Positions 8,031 to 17,965 of a stretch of 29,636 bases of DNA are shown here, one piece after another. Position 1 is the stretch's first letter; the number at the start of each line of letters is the position of its first letter. The DNA lies in NCBI GenBank assembly GCA_947525005.1, contig CANNUY010000018.1, positions 1 through 29,636 on the forward strand, read 5' to 3'. The notes beneath the pieces were generated by a model. It was not told the origin of the DNA, ran no database searches, and worked only from the letters and a program-made list of their open reading frames with translations. The DNA is from an uncultured Candidatus Melainabacteria bacterium. Lineage in GTDB: Bacteria > Cyanobacteriota > Vampirovibrionia > Gastranaerophilales > Gastranaerophilaceae. The translations under genes and the position numbers were made by a program.

Positions 8031-11000
8031 TTGGAAGTAATAGATAATATAAATAAGATATTAAAAAACGATTTAGAAAAGACTATTAAATCAAATAGTA
8101 AACTTTCTATTGCTTCTGCGTGTTTTTCAATTTATGCATTTCAAGAACTTAAAAATCAATTAGAAAATATAGAAGAATTAAGATTTATTTTTACGTCACC
8201 ATCTTTTATAAAAGAAAAAACGGCAAAAACTAAAAGAGAATTTTATATTCCACGATTATCAAGAGAAAAATGTTTATACGGTACAGAATATGAGATTAAA
8301 TTAAGAAATGAATTGACACAACGTGCCATTGCCAAAGAATGTGCTGAATGGATAAAACAGAAGGTAAAATTTAAATCAAATACTACAAATGAATTAATGT
8401 CAGGTTTTATAAATATAGAAAATGATAACAATTATACATATCAACCGGTTAATGGCTTTACTACAACTGATATTGGTTGTGAAAAAGGTAATACATTATC
8501 AAATATTGTAGTAAGATTAGAAAATCCAGAGAGTCAAACTTATTTAAAAACATTTGATGCGATTTGGAACGATAAAAATAGACTTCAAGATGTTACAAAT
8601 CAAATAATTGAGAGTATTTCAAATGTTTATAAAGAAAATTCTGGAGAATTTATATATTTTATAACTTTGTATAATATATTTAATGAATTTTTGCAAGATA
8701 TATCCGAAGATAATTTGCCAAATGATGCGACTGGATATAAAGATAGCGTAATATGGAACAAGTTATTTGATTTTCAAAAAGATGCTTGTCTTGCAATTAT
8801 AAATAAATTAGAAACATATAATGGATGTATTTTAGCTGATAGCGTTGGGTTAGGTAAAACATTTACAGCATTATCTGTTATTAAATATTATGAAAACAGA
8901 AATAAATCTGTACTTCTTTTATGTCCTAAAAAGTTAAGTAATAACTGGGTAATGTATAAAAGTAATTATTTAAATAATCCATTGGCGAAAGATAGATTAA
9001 GATATGATGTTTTGTATCATACAGATTTATCAAGAGATAAAGGTTTTTCAAATGGTTTAGACTTGTCACTTATTAATTGGTCTAATTATGATTTAGTTGT
9101 AATAGATGAATCACACAATTTTAGAAATGGTGGAGATGTAAAAGACGACAAAGAAAATCGTTATTTAAGATTATTGAATAAAGTTATTAGAATGGGAGTA
9201 CAAACAAAAGTTCTTATGTTGTCTGCAACTCCTGTTAATAACAAATTTAATGATTTAAAAAACCAATTACAACTTGCTTATGAAGGTGATACACGAAAAA
9301 TTGATTCAAAATTAAATACAAAAAAATCAATAAATGTAATCTTTAGACAAGCACAACAATCATTTAATGAATGGACAAATTTGCCAGCAGAAGAACGAAC
9401 TACAGAAGCATTATTAAATAAATTAGATTTTGATTTCTTTGAATTGTTGGATAGTGTAACGATTGCACGTTCAAGAAAACATATAGAAAAATACTATGAC
9501 ACTTCTTCTATTGGGAAATTCCCAACTAGATTACCTGTTATATCACAAAGACCACCATTAACAATAAATTCTGAAAGAATTAATTATAATCAAATTTATG
9601 AACATATTAGTTCTTTGAATTTATGTATTTATATGCCTTCTATGTTTATTTTTCCTAGCAAAGAAGAAAAATATTATGATACTGATGTAAAACAAGCAAA
9701 TATAAAAACTTCTAAAGTAGGACAAAGAGGACGTGAAGAAGGTATAAGAAGATTGATGAGTATCAATCTTTTAAAAAGACTTGAAAGTTCTGTTTTTGCA
9801 TTCAAATTAACTTTAATGAGAGTTAGGAACTTGATAAATACAACCCTTCAAAATATAGAGAACTTTAAAAATGGAAATGTTGCAAATATAGAAGTTGATG
9901 ATTATACAGATATAAAAGATGAATTTGATGATGATGATCAAAATACAAATTTATTTTCTGTAGGGAATAAGTTTAAGATTGATTTTAATGATATGGATTA
10001 TCTTTCTTGGTCAGAAAAACTTCAAGCTGACTTGGATATTCTAAATGATTTAATTTTTGAAATCGACAAAATAACATTTGAAGATGATGCAAAACTTCAG
10101 AAACTTTTGGAGTTAATAAAAAATAAAATAGAAAACCCGATAAATAAAGATAATAAAAAGATTATTGTATTTTCTGCATTTGCTGATACGGTAGAATATT
10201 TATATAAACATGTTAGTAAGTTTGTAAAAGAAAATTTTGACCTTGAAACTGCAATGGTGACAGGTTCAAAAGATGGGGTTACAACTTTATCCAAGATAAA
10301 GACGGATTTGAATGCTGTACTTACATATTTTTCACCCTTATCAAAAGATAAACAAGATATTTATCCAGATGACGATAGAAATATTGATGTATTAATTGCA
10401 ACAGATTGTATATCTGAAGGACAGAATTTACAAGATTGTGATTATTTGATTAATTATGACATTCATTGGAACCCTGTAAGAATAATTCAAAGATTTGGAC
10501 GTATTGACCGTATAGGAAGCAAAAACAATTCAATACAATTAGTTAATTTTTGGCCTGATTTAAGCCTTGATGAATATATCAATTTAAAATCAAGAGTTGA
10601 AACAAGAATGAAAGTAACAGTAATGACATCGACTGGTACAAGTTCTGATAATGTGCTTGATGAAAAAGAAATTGAAGATTTGGAATACAGAAAAAAACAA
10701 TTAGAAAAATTACAGACAGAAGTTGTTGATATTGAAGATATGAATTCTGGTATCAATATTATGGATTTAGGTTTAAATGAATTTAGGTTAGATTTGTTGT
10801 CTTATATAAAAGATAATCCAGATATTGAAAATTCGCCATTTGGTTTGCATGCAGTAGTTAAAGCAGATGATGATTTAAAATCTGGAGTTATATATATTCT
10901 TAAAAATGTTTCAAACGAAATAAATATAGATAACCAAAATAGATTGCACCCATTTTATATGGTTTATATTACAAATGATGGCGATATTATATGTAATCAT

Positions 11001-11282
11001 TTACAGCCTAAAAAATTGTTAGATTTAATGAGAAAACTTGGCAAGAATAATTCTGAACCTGATATGGAATTGTGTACTCTATTTAATCAAGAAACACAAG
11101 ATGGAAAGAATATGAGTAAATATTCAAAACTTTTAGAAGATGCCATTTCTTCAATTATTGATGTAAAAGAAGAAAGTGATTTTGAAAGTTTGTTTTCTGC
11201 TGGTGAAAGTTCGTATATGAAAAATACTATTTCTGGACTTGATGATTTTGAATTGATTTGTTTTTTGGTAGTTAAGGAGTAA
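8031..11282 (+). CDS. SNF2-type helicase with N-terminal PLD-like domain, first gene of defence operon
   Basis: This is a 1083-residue superfamily 2 ATPase of the RapA/SNF2 type. Residues 1-190 resemble the phospholipase D-like module of helicase-related defence proteins (SKLSIASACFSIYAFQEL; later NGFTTTDIG and a short acidic segment), but no clear HKD motif remains, so nuclease activity is doubtful. The motor has Walker A ADSVGLGKT (Lys276), DESH box at 359-362, LSATPVNN, and motif VI QRFGRIDRIGS from 820. Between the lobes lies a charged insertion (about 540-680). The C-terminal 250 residues are not assigned. The start is TTG at 8031: the conserved-looking N-terminus begins there and no ATG occurs nearby, although the ribosome binding site is weak (AGG). 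The DUF4391 gene begins 3 bp after the stop. Role inferred: DNA translocation or substrate recognition in a type III-linked defence system. Confidence 0.85.
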   Translation: MEVIDNINKILKNDLEKTIKSNSKLSIASACFSIYAFQELKNQLENIEELRFIFTSPSFIKEKTAKTKREFYIPRLSREKCLYGTEYEIKLRNELTQRAIAKECAEWIKQKVKFKSNTTNELMSGFINIENDNNYTYQPVNGFTTTDIGCEKGNTLSNIVVRLENPESQTYLKTFDAIWNDKNRLQDVTNQIIESISNVYKENSGEFIYFITLYNIFNEFLQDISEDNLPNDATGYKDSVIWNKLFDFQKDACLAIINKLETYNGCILADSVGLGKTFTALSVIKYYENRNKSVLLLCPKKLSNNWVMYKSNYLNNPLAKDRLRYDVLYHTDLSRDKGFSNGLDLSLINWSNYDLVVIDESHNFRNGGDVKDDKENRYLRLLNKVIRMGVQTKVLMLSATPVNNKFNDLKNQLQLAYEGDTRKIDSKLNTKKSINVIFRQAQQSFNEWTNLPAEERTTEALLNKLDFDFFELLDSVTIARSRKHIEKYYDTSSIGKFPTRLPVISQRPPLTINSERINYNQIYEHISSLNLCIYMPSMFIFPSKEEKYYDTDVKQANIKTSKVGQRGREEGIRRLMSINLLKRLESSVFAFKLTLMRVRNLINTTLQNIENFKNGNVANIEVDDYTDIKDEFDDDDQNTNLFSVGNKFKIDFNDMDYLSWSEKLQADLDILNDLIFEIDKITFEDDAKLQKLLELIKNKIENPINKDNKKIIVFSAFADTVEYLYKHVSKFVKENFDLETAMVTGSKDGVTTLSKIKTDLNAVLTYFSPLSKDKQDIYPDDDRNIDVLIATDCISEGQNLQDCDYLINYDIHWNPVRIIQRFGRIDRIGSKNNSIQLVNFWPDLSLDEYINLKSRVETRMKVTVMTSTGTSSDNVLDEKEIEDLEYRKKQLEKLQTEVVDIEDMNSGINIMDLGLNEFRLDLLSYIKDNPDIENSPFGLHAVVKADDDLKSGVIYILKNVSNEINIDNQNRLHPFYMVYITNDGDIICNHLQPKKLLDLMRKLGKNNSEPDMELCTLFNQETQDGKNMSKYSKLLEDAISSIIDVKEESDFESLFSAGESSYMKNTISGLDDFELICFLVVKE

Positions 11283-11285
11283 AAA

Positions 11286-11936
11286 TTGTTATTTGGCGAA
11301 AAAACACAATTAAATAGAATTATGCCAAAGGCAAAGTTTATGAAACTTGCAGAACTATCAACTCCTGTAAGAGTGGAATTTCAGAACAATGTTGATAGAT
11401 TAATTTTGGCAAATATTTTACGTCAAGAAACTACTAATATTTCAAAAGGGAAAAATGTTCAAGAAATAGATGTTTTTGAATTTTTACTTAGAGAAAAACA
11501 AATATCTAACAAATTGATAAAAGAAATTGATTCTGCAATACCTAAATATATTCTTTTTGTATTCAGATGTAATGATTTTGTTCAACTTGCAATTTCATAT
11601 AAAGAACCCTCTATAAATGATGATAAATATAAGGTTGTAAAAACTTATAAAACTGAATGGCAAAAACAAGAAAATTTGAATCTTGAAATTACAGGACTTG
11701 ATTTAGATGCTGTATATAACGGTTTTATAACTCAAATAGCAAATGGACAAGTAGAAACGAATGAGACAACAGATATAAAAAGTGCTGTTGAGAAATCTAT
11801 CAATGTAGAGAAACTCCAAAAGAAAATAGAAACACTAAAATCTAAAATCCGTAAAGAACCTCAATTCAATAAACAACTGATAATAAAAAAAGAATTGAAA
11901 GAACTTCAGAAAACATTGGAGGAACTGCATGGATAA
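11286..11936 (+). CDS. DUF4391 protein of the defence operon
   Basis: This gene encodes 216 residues matching my recollection of DUF4391: N-terminal QLNRIMPKAKF, a middle IPKYILFVF and YKTEWQ, then LEITGLDLDAVYNGFITQI, and a Lys/Glu-rich coiled-coil tail with KEPQFNKQLIIKKELKELQ. DUF4391 genes are commonly found beside type III mod/res genes and PLD-like helicases, but their biochemical role is unknown to me. The start is TTG at 11286, well supported by AAGGAG 6 nt upstream that overlaps the end of the helicase gene. The 3' end overlaps the ATPase gene by 8 nt. The protein probably bridges or matures the helicase and ATPase partners, but this is inference from gene order. Confidence 0.8.
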   Translation: MLFGEKTQLNRIMPKAKFMKLAELSTPVRVEFQNNVDRLILANILRQETTNISKGKNVQEIDVFEFLLREKQISNKLIKEIDSAIPKYILFVFRCNDFVQLAISYKEPSINDDKYKVVKTYKTEWQKQENLNLEITGLDLDAVYNGFITQIANGQVETNETTDIKSAVEKSINVEKLQKKIETLKSKIRKEPQFNKQLIIKKELKELQKTLEELHG

Positions 11937-14121
11937 AAAAATAGAATTCCAACGAATCCAAAACAATAGAATTTTTGATGAAACATTCAACAATTTAGTT
12001 GAAAATAATTCAATAATATTCCCCAAAGGGAATATTGTTGTAATTTATGCACCTAATGGAACAGGTAAAACAAGTTTTATTGAAACTTTATCTGGCTTAA
12101 AAGATACTAAACTTAAGTTTAAATACAATAATAAAGAATATGACACAGGTGAAGATGTTTTCTCCACTATTCAAGATCAGAATGATAGAAATATCATTCA
12201 AGGTGATACTAAAGATTTTTATTTAGGTGAAAATATTCGTAAAGAATTTGAGCTAGAAGAAAAACTTAAAAATAGTAGAAACCAAGTTATAGAAGAAATT
12301 ATAGGAAAAGTTTTATCTTGGAATATAAAAAACAAATCTTCTGTTTTGCTAGATTATTTCAGTAAAGACGAAAAAGATTTCATATCAAAAGCTATAAATA
12401 ATAAAAACAAATTAAAAGACACTTCTAATGAAGATATTATTTCTTTTATTAATAAAATTCCAGATATAGCTGAAGATGAAGAAGATAAAAAGAAACTTAT
12501 CTTTTTAATGCAAGATGTACAAAAAAATAATTCACTTATTTTATTACTTCAGAAATTAAAAGATGAAGAACTGGACCAAAATGAAAACATTATAAAATTT
12601 GAAGAAAATATAGATGCAATAAAAATTTTAGAAAAATATAATAACCATAATTGTATAATTTGTGATAATGAAATTAATAACACAAGCTTATTAAAAGAAA
12701 AGCAAAAAAGTAAACAAGAAATATTAAAAACCTTAGATGATAATACTAAAGAAATACTAACAGAAATTTTAAAACTTGAAATCAAAGATGATGTATTCAA
12801 AATAAAAGATACTGTTTTAAATACTATTAAATATGGTGATAAAACAATCTTAACACCTTTATTTAAAGATATTGAAAACTATAAGAAATTCTATAGAACA
12901 AATCTATTAAAAGAAATCAAGAAGATTGAGAATTTCAAACATTTTGAACAATTAGAAAAAGAATATCAAGATTTAGTTGCAAAGCAACCAAGTATTGAAA
13001 ATGAAGATATTAAATTTATCCAACAATATGTCAAAGATTGTATGAACAAAGACTTTGAAATAAGCCGAGCAGAAGGAAAAAAATACTTACAAATACAACT
13101 TAATAAACAAGAATTTTTAGGAAAAGATAGAAAAGATTTACCTTTAAGTACTGGAGAACAAAATTTTCTTTCACTTTTTATGGAATTTTTAAGAGTTAAA
13201 AATTCGACAAACCCTATCGTTGTAATTGACGATCCGATATCAAGTTTTGATTCTATTTACAAGAATAAAATTATATATTCTATTGCAAAAGTATTAGAGA
13301 AAAAACAAGTTATACTTTTAACTCATAACATTGATGTAATAAGATTATTGAAATCACAAGCAGGAAAAACTTTTAATTTGTATATCTTAAACAATACTAA
13401 GGGTTCTGATAATAATGGATTTATTTTCATAAATAATGAAGAACTTAAACTCTTAACTGATTTAGCAGAATTAACTAATTTTTTTAGAGAAGATGTTTTT
13501 GAACAAATAAAAGATGTTAATTTATTTTTATATTCAATGATTCCCTTTTTAAGAGGATATGCACATATAACAGGAAATAAAGAAGCGTATGAGCAATTAA
13601 CTAAATTAATGCATGGCTATATGACTGAAAATGTAGATATTGCAGATATTTATAGAAAATTATTTGAGGATAATAGTATTATTCCAGAAACATTATCTAT
13701 AGATAGTGGTAAAATTTTATCTTTAACATTTAGTGATGAAATTATAGATTCTAAACACTATCCTTTATTAAATAAAACCTTAAGGCATACTCTAACATAT
13801 CTATATTTAAGATTACTTGTAGAAAAAACATTAGTTGAAAAATTTAAAATAGATACAAATAAACATAAGACATTAGGAAGTATCATATCTGTCGCATTTC
13901 CAAATGATGAAAATTCTGAAACATTGAAGAATCGCATTCGTTTGACATCTAAAAAAACACTAATTAATGAATTTAATCATTTTGAAGGAAATTTAAGTAT
14001 TTTTCAACCAGCAATAGATATAACAGATGCGACTTTAGAAAAAGAGAAAAAAGATATTGAAAGTTTTATAGAGAAATTAAAGAAAGAGGTAAGTAGTGGA
14101 AAAGATGAGATTGGAAACTAA
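11929..14121 (+). CDS. RecF/RloC-like AAA (ABC-type) ATPase of the defence operon
   Basis: This is a 730-residue SMC/RecF-type ATPase. Walker A is APNGTGKTS at 41-49. A long coiled-coil region (about 90-390) carries one CxxC (Cys242, Cys245 in HNCIICDNE), the position expected for a Rad50/RloC-style zinc hook. The ABC signature LSTGEQNFLSLF starts at 406, Walker B IVVIDDP has Asp434-Asp435, and the H-loop is LLTHN (His466). Residues 500-730 form a helical C-terminal domain with no clear family. It contains RLLVE (Arg628, Glu632) and His646. PrrC and RloC are ABC-type anticodon nucleases linked to restriction systems and use an Arg-Glu-His set, so an RNase or other toxic output is possible but unproven. 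The ATG overlaps DUF4391 by 8 nt. GGAGG precedes it. Confidence 0.85.
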   Translation: MDKKIEFQRIQNNRIFDETFNNLVENNSIIFPKGNIVVIYAPNGTGKTSFIETLSGLKDTKLKFKYNNKEYDTGEDVFSTIQDQNDRNIIQGDTKDFYLGENIRKEFELEEKLKNSRNQVIEEIIGKVLSWNIKNKSSVLLDYFSKDEKDFISKAINNKNKLKDTSNEDIISFINKIPDIAEDEEDKKKLIFLMQDVQKNNSLILLLQKLKDEELDQNENIIKFEENIDAIKILEKYNNHNCIICDNEINNTSLLKEKQKSKQEILKTLDDNTKEILTEILKLEIKDDVFKIKDTVLNTIKYGDKTILTPLFKDIENYKKFYRTNLLKEIKKIENFKHFEQLEKEYQDLVAKQPSIENEDIKFIQQYVKDCMNKDFEISRAEGKKYLQIQLNKQEFLGKDRKDLPLSTGEQNFLSLFMEFLRVKNSTNPIVVIDDPISSFDSIYKNKIIYSIAKVLEKKQVILLTHNIDVIRLLKSQAGKTFNLYILNNTKGSDNNGFIFINNEELKLLTDLAELTNFFREDVFEQIKDVNLFLYSMIPFLRGYAHITGNKEAYEQLTKLMHGYMTENVDIADIYRKLFEDNSIIPETLSIDSGKILSLTFSDEIIDSKHYPLLNKTLRHTLTYLYLRLLVEKTLVEKFKIDTNKHKTLGSIISVAFPNDENSETLKNRIRLTSKKTLINEFNHFEGNLSIFQPAIDITDATLEKEKKDIESFIEKLKKEVSSGKDEIGN

Positions 14122-15925
14122 GAATATTACTGATGAGAATATAAAAAAGATTTTGGAATTATTTCCAAATGTAGTAACAGAAGCAGAAGATGAATATGGT
14201 AATTTAAAACGTGCTATTGATTTTGATAAACTAAAACAAGAATTGTCTGAAGATGTTGTTGATGGTGAAGAAAAATATGATTTCACTTGGGTTGGCAAAA
14301 AAGAAGCTATGATTGAAGCAAATAGACCAATCAGAAAAACATTAAGACCTTGTAGAGATAAATCATTAAATTGGGAAGATACTGAAAATATCTACATAGA
14401 AGGTGATAACTTAGATGCTTTAAAACTCTTACAAGAAAGTTATTTAGGCAAAATAAAAATGATTTATATCGACCCACCTTATAATACTGGAAAAGACTTT
14501 GTTTATAGAGATAATTTTACACAAGATAAAAAGGAATATAATGAAGAACTCGGTATAAATGATGAAGAAGGTAATAGATTATTCCAAAATACAGAATCTA
14601 ATGGTAGATTTCATTCAGATTGGTGTTCTATGATTTATTCAAGATTGAAACTTGCTAGGAATTTATTATCTGATGACGGAGTAATTTTTATTTCTATAGA
14701 TGACAATGAAGCTGATAATATGACTAAAATCTGTTCCGAAATATATGGTAAAAATAATGTTGAAGTTTGTATATGGAATAAAGAAGCTGTAGGTTCTTCT
14801 GGAACATTAAAACAAACAACAACAATAAGAAAAATACACGAGTATGTTGTATGTGCATATAAAGATTATTCCAAAACTCAATTTAAAAAAGTAAGAGAAC
14901 CTTTAGCAGGAAAAGAACATGAACTGCAAACGGCAAATCTTGCAGTAAATTCTGATAATGAAAAAACTAATCATATAAATTATTTTACAATTACTAATCC
15001 AAGTGGAGATAAATTTACAAGACAATGGAAATGGGGTCGTGAGGAAATCGATAGATTAGTAAAAGAAGATTTGATATATTGGGGGAGTGATGGTCATAAA
15101 CAACCAAGATTAATTATTCCAACAGATGAAAGAAGAACTACATTTTTGTTGTCTATTTTAAACTATGGAGGCACTACAGTAGGAAGAAAAGATTTTGAGG
15201 AAATAATGGGAGTAGAAACCGAGTTTTCCTATCCAAAACCGATAATTTTATTAAAAAAAATAATAGAAACATCATCTGTTGAAAATTGTTATATCTTAGA
15301 CTTCTTCTCTGGCTCTGCGACTACTGCTCATGCCTGTATGTCACTTAATGCAGAAGATGGTGGAAATAGAAAATTTATTATGGTTCAATTACCTGAAAAA
15401 ACTGACGAAAAATCTGAGGCATTTAAAGCAGGTTACAAAAACATTTGTGAAATTGGGGAAGAACGTATTAGACGTGCTGGCAAGAAAATTCTAGAAGAAA
15501 ATCCTGATAAAAAAATTGATGTTGGGTTCAGAGTTTTCAAAGTTGATGATACTAACATGAAAGAGGTTTATTATTCACCTAGCGAAACAGACCAAAAACA
15601 ATTAGGATTATACGAAAGCAATATCAAAGATGATAGAACTGATGAAGATTTGCTTTATGGATGTTTATTGGATTGGGGTATCGAATTATCACTTCCACAT
15701 AGAGTCGAAAACATTGATGGTAAAAAAGTTCACATCGTTAATCAAGATGATTTAGTTGCGTGCTTTGAAGAAAATATCCCTGAAAGCGTTATCCGTAAAA
15801 TTGCAGAAATGAAACCGACTAGAGTTGTATTCAGAGATAGTTCTTTCAATAGTGATGACAACAAAATCAATGTTGAAGAAATATTTAAACTCATTACTCC
15901 TGATACAAGAGTTAAGGTTATTTAG
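14096..15925 (+). CDS. mod: Type III DNA methyltransferase (Mod), N6-adenine
   Basis: This 609-residue subunit recognises the target site and methylates adenine, protecting host DNA and serving as specificity subunit for Res. Catalytic motif IV DPPYNTG begins at 126, ahead of the SAM-binding motif LDFFSGSATTAHA (Asp402), the beta-class order of type III Mod proteins. The central part (about 190-390) is the variable target-recognition region, so the site cannot be predicted. I choose the GTG at 14096 because AAGAGG lies 6 nt upstream. An ATG three codons later (14105) is possible. It overlaps the ATPase gene by 26 nt, so translation is probably coupled. All key motifs are intact. Confidence 0.93.
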   Translation: MEKMRLETKNITDENIKKILELFPNVVTEAEDEYGNLKRAIDFDKLKQELSEDVVDGEEKYDFTWVGKKEAMIEANRPIRKTLRPCRDKSLNWEDTENIYIEGDNLDALKLLQESYLGKIKMIYIDPPYNTGKDFVYRDNFTQDKKEYNEELGINDEEGNRLFQNTESNGRFHSDWCSMIYSRLKLARNLLSDDGVIFISIDDNEADNMTKICSEIYGKNNVEVCIWNKEAVGSSGTLKQTTTIRKIHEYVVCAYKDYSKTQFKKVREPLAGKEHELQTANLAVNSDNEKTNHINYFTITNPSGDKFTRQWKWGREEIDRLVKEDLIYWGSDGHKQPRLIIPTDERRTTFLLSILNYGGTTVGRKDFEEIMGVETEFSYPKPIILLKKIIETSSVENCYILDFFSGSATTAHACMSLNAEDGGNRKFIMVQLPEKTDEKSEAFKAGYKNICEIGEERIRRAGKKILEENPDKKIDVGFRVFKVDDTNMKEVYYSPSETDQKQLGLYESNIKDDRTDEDLLYGCLLDWGIELSLPHRVENIDGKKVHIVNQDDLVACFEENIPESVIRKIAEMKPTRVVFRDSSFNSDDNKINVEEIFKLITPDTRVKVI

Positions 15926-15937
15926 GGAGGCAGAGTA

Positions 15938-17965
15938 ATGAAACTAAAATTTAAACATCAAAAATTTCAATCAGATGCATCAAAAGCAATCGTTGATATA
16001 TTTACAGGACAACCTAATTTTTCGCCAATAAGTTATAAAATGGATTTAGGTAACATAACAGAATTAAATTCAGTACAACAAAATTTATTGAAGTCTAAAG
16101 ATGTCGCATTTAAGAATCATGAAATTGTTTCAAATCTTAATAAAAATATTATCCTTGAAAATATGCAAACTGTTCAACAATTATCTCATCTAGAGCCATC
16201 AAAAGAACTAATCAATGGATATAATCTAACAGTAGAAATGGAAACAGGTACAGGTAAAACATATACCTATATAAAGACAATGTTTGAACTAAACAAGCAT
16301 TACGGCTGGAGTAAATTTATTGTTGTTGTCCCAAGTATCGCTATTAGAGAAGGTGTATATAAATCATTTAATATTACGCAAGAACATTTTGCAGAAGAAT
16401 ACGGTAAGAAAATAAAATTCTTTATCTACAATTCAAAAAGATTAAATGAAATAGAACAATTTGCGAATGATGGTGGATTAAATGTAATGATTATAAATTC
16501 GCAAGCCTTCAATGCTCGTGGTAAAGATGCTCGTAAAATCTATATGAAAATGGACACTTTTAGAAGTCGCCGTCCGATTGACGTCATAGCAAAAACTAAC
16601 CCAATCCTTATTATTGATGAACCACAATCTGTCGAAGGTAAAGTCACAAAAGAAAAATTAACAGAGTTTAATCCTCTTATTACACTTCGTTATTCTGCCA
16701 CTCCAAAAGAAAAATATAATTTGGTTTACAGACTTGATGCAGTAGAAGCATACAACAAAAAACTAGTAAAAAAGATTGCAGTAAAAGGGGTTAATATTCA
16801 AGGAAGTGATGCAACAAATGGCTACTTATATCTACAAAATATAAACCTATATAAAGACAAATCGCCATTAGCAAATATAGAGTTTGAGCAAAAAGGAAAT
16901 ACAAAAATTAGAAAAACTACAAAACTCTTAAAAGAAGGTGATAATTTATATTATTTATCAGGTGAACTTGATGAATATAAAAATAATTATGTAGTTACAA
17001 GAATTGATGGACGTGATAATTCTGTTACATTCTTAAATGGTATTAAATTAACTGTTGGTAATGTTTTGGGTGATGTGAATGAAGACCAAATAAGAAGATT
17101 ACAAATTCGTGAAACGATATTAGCACATATAAAAAAAGAACGACAATTATTCTATAAAGGAATAAAAGTTCTTTCATTATTCTTCATTGATGAAGTTGCA
17201 AAATATAAACAATATGATGAAAACAATAACGAACTAAACGGCATTTATGCAGATATGTTCGAAGAAGAATATGAAAATATTATGAATGAACTTCAATTAG
17301 AATTAGGTCAAGATGATTACATAAAATATCTAAATAAAATAACAGCAAAAAGTACACACGCAGGTTATTTTTCTATTGATAAAAAAAGTAAAAGACTTAT
17401 AGATTCAAAAGAAGATAAAAAAGAAGGTGGCTCAAATGACGTTGATGCATTTGATTTGATTATGAGAAATAAAGAACGACTTTTGAGTTTTGAAGAACCT
17501 GTTAGATTTATATTTTCTCACTCAGCACTTAGAGAAGGTTGGGATAATCCTAATGTATTTCAAATATGTACACTTAGAAAATCGAATAATACAGATAAAA
17601 AACGACAAGAAATAGGTCGTGGTTTACGTCTATGTGTTAACCAAAATGGTGAAAGAATGGACGCAACAAAACTCGGTGAAACTGTTCACGATATCAATGT
17701 ATTAACTGTTATTGCAAATGAGAGTTATGAAAATTTTACTAAAAGTTTACAATCAGAAATTGCAGAAATAGTGGCAGATAGACCATCTGAAGTCAATGAA
17801 GCATTGTTTGAAGGTCGTGTAATTGTTGATAATAATGGAACAGAACAAATAATTGATATGGATTTGGCAAGAAAAATTCATAATACATTTATTAGAAATA
17901 ATTATATTGATGATGATAACAAATTAACACCTACTTATTATGATGTAAAAAATCTGGAAATATAA
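15938..17965 (+). CDS. res: Type III restriction subunit Res, helicase part (5' portion of a frameshifted gene)
   Basis: Res translocates on or signals along DNA using ATP and cuts when two unmethylated sites interact. This frame gives 675 residues with Walker A TGTGKTY (from 103), the DEPQ box (227-230), SATPKEKY, HSALREGWDNPNVFQ, and motif VI QEIGRGLRLCVN (from 557). It stops at TAA 17963-17965, before the nuclease domain. The family is usually about 900-1000 residues, and this frame plus the next gives about 1010. The next frame continues the protein one nucleotide out of phase after the A6 run at 17947. As sequenced, this product is a nuclease-less helicase. An AGGGAGG ribosome binding site lies upstream of ATG and 12 bp separate it from mod. 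Confidence 0.92.
   Translation: MKLKFKHQKFQSDASKAIVDIFTGQPNFSPISYKMDLGNITELNSVQQNLLKSKDVAFKNHEIVSNLNKNIILENMQTVQQLSHLEPSKELINGYNLTVEMETGTGKTYTYIKTMFELNKHYGWSKFIVVVPSIAIREGVYKSFNITQEHFAEEYGKKIKFFIYNSKRLNEIEQFANDGGLNVMIINSQAFNARGKDARKIYMKMDTFRSRRPIDVIAKTNPILIIDEPQSVEGKVTKEKLTEFNPLITLRYSATPKEKYNLVYRLDAVEAYNKKLVKKIAVKGVNIQGSDATNGYLYLQNINLYKDKSPLANIEFEQKGNTKIRKTTKLLKEGDNLYYLSGELDEYKNNYVVTRIDGRDNSVTFLNGIKLTVGNVLGDVNEDQIRRLQIRETILAHIKKERQLFYKGIKVLSLFFIDEVAKYKQYDENNNELNGIYADMFEEEYENIMNELQLELGQDDYIKYLNKITAKSTHAGYFSIDKKSKRLIDSKEDKKEGGSNDVDAFDLIMRNKERLLSFEEPVRFIFSHSALREGWDNPNVFQICTLRKSNNTDKKRQEIGRGLRLCVNQNGERMDATKLGETVHDINVLTVIANESYENFTKSLQSEIAEIVADRPSEVNEALFEGRVIVDNNGTEQIIDMDLARKIHNTFIRNNYIDDDNKLTPTYYDVKNLEI
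17947..17953 (+). other. A-run at the Res frameshift, in register with a -1 slippery heptamer
   Basis: The upstream frame reads GTA AAA AAT CTG GAA ATA TAA. Inserting one A, or shifting -1 at A-AAA-AAT, gives AAA AAA TCT GGA AAT ATA ATT GTA, which continues into the nuclease frame. The downstream frame is closed by TGA at 17941, so any join must occur here. A weak 5-bp stem (TCTGG 17953-17957, CCAGA 17971-17975) follows with no spacer, which is not the usual stimulator geometry. Confidence 0.6.
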
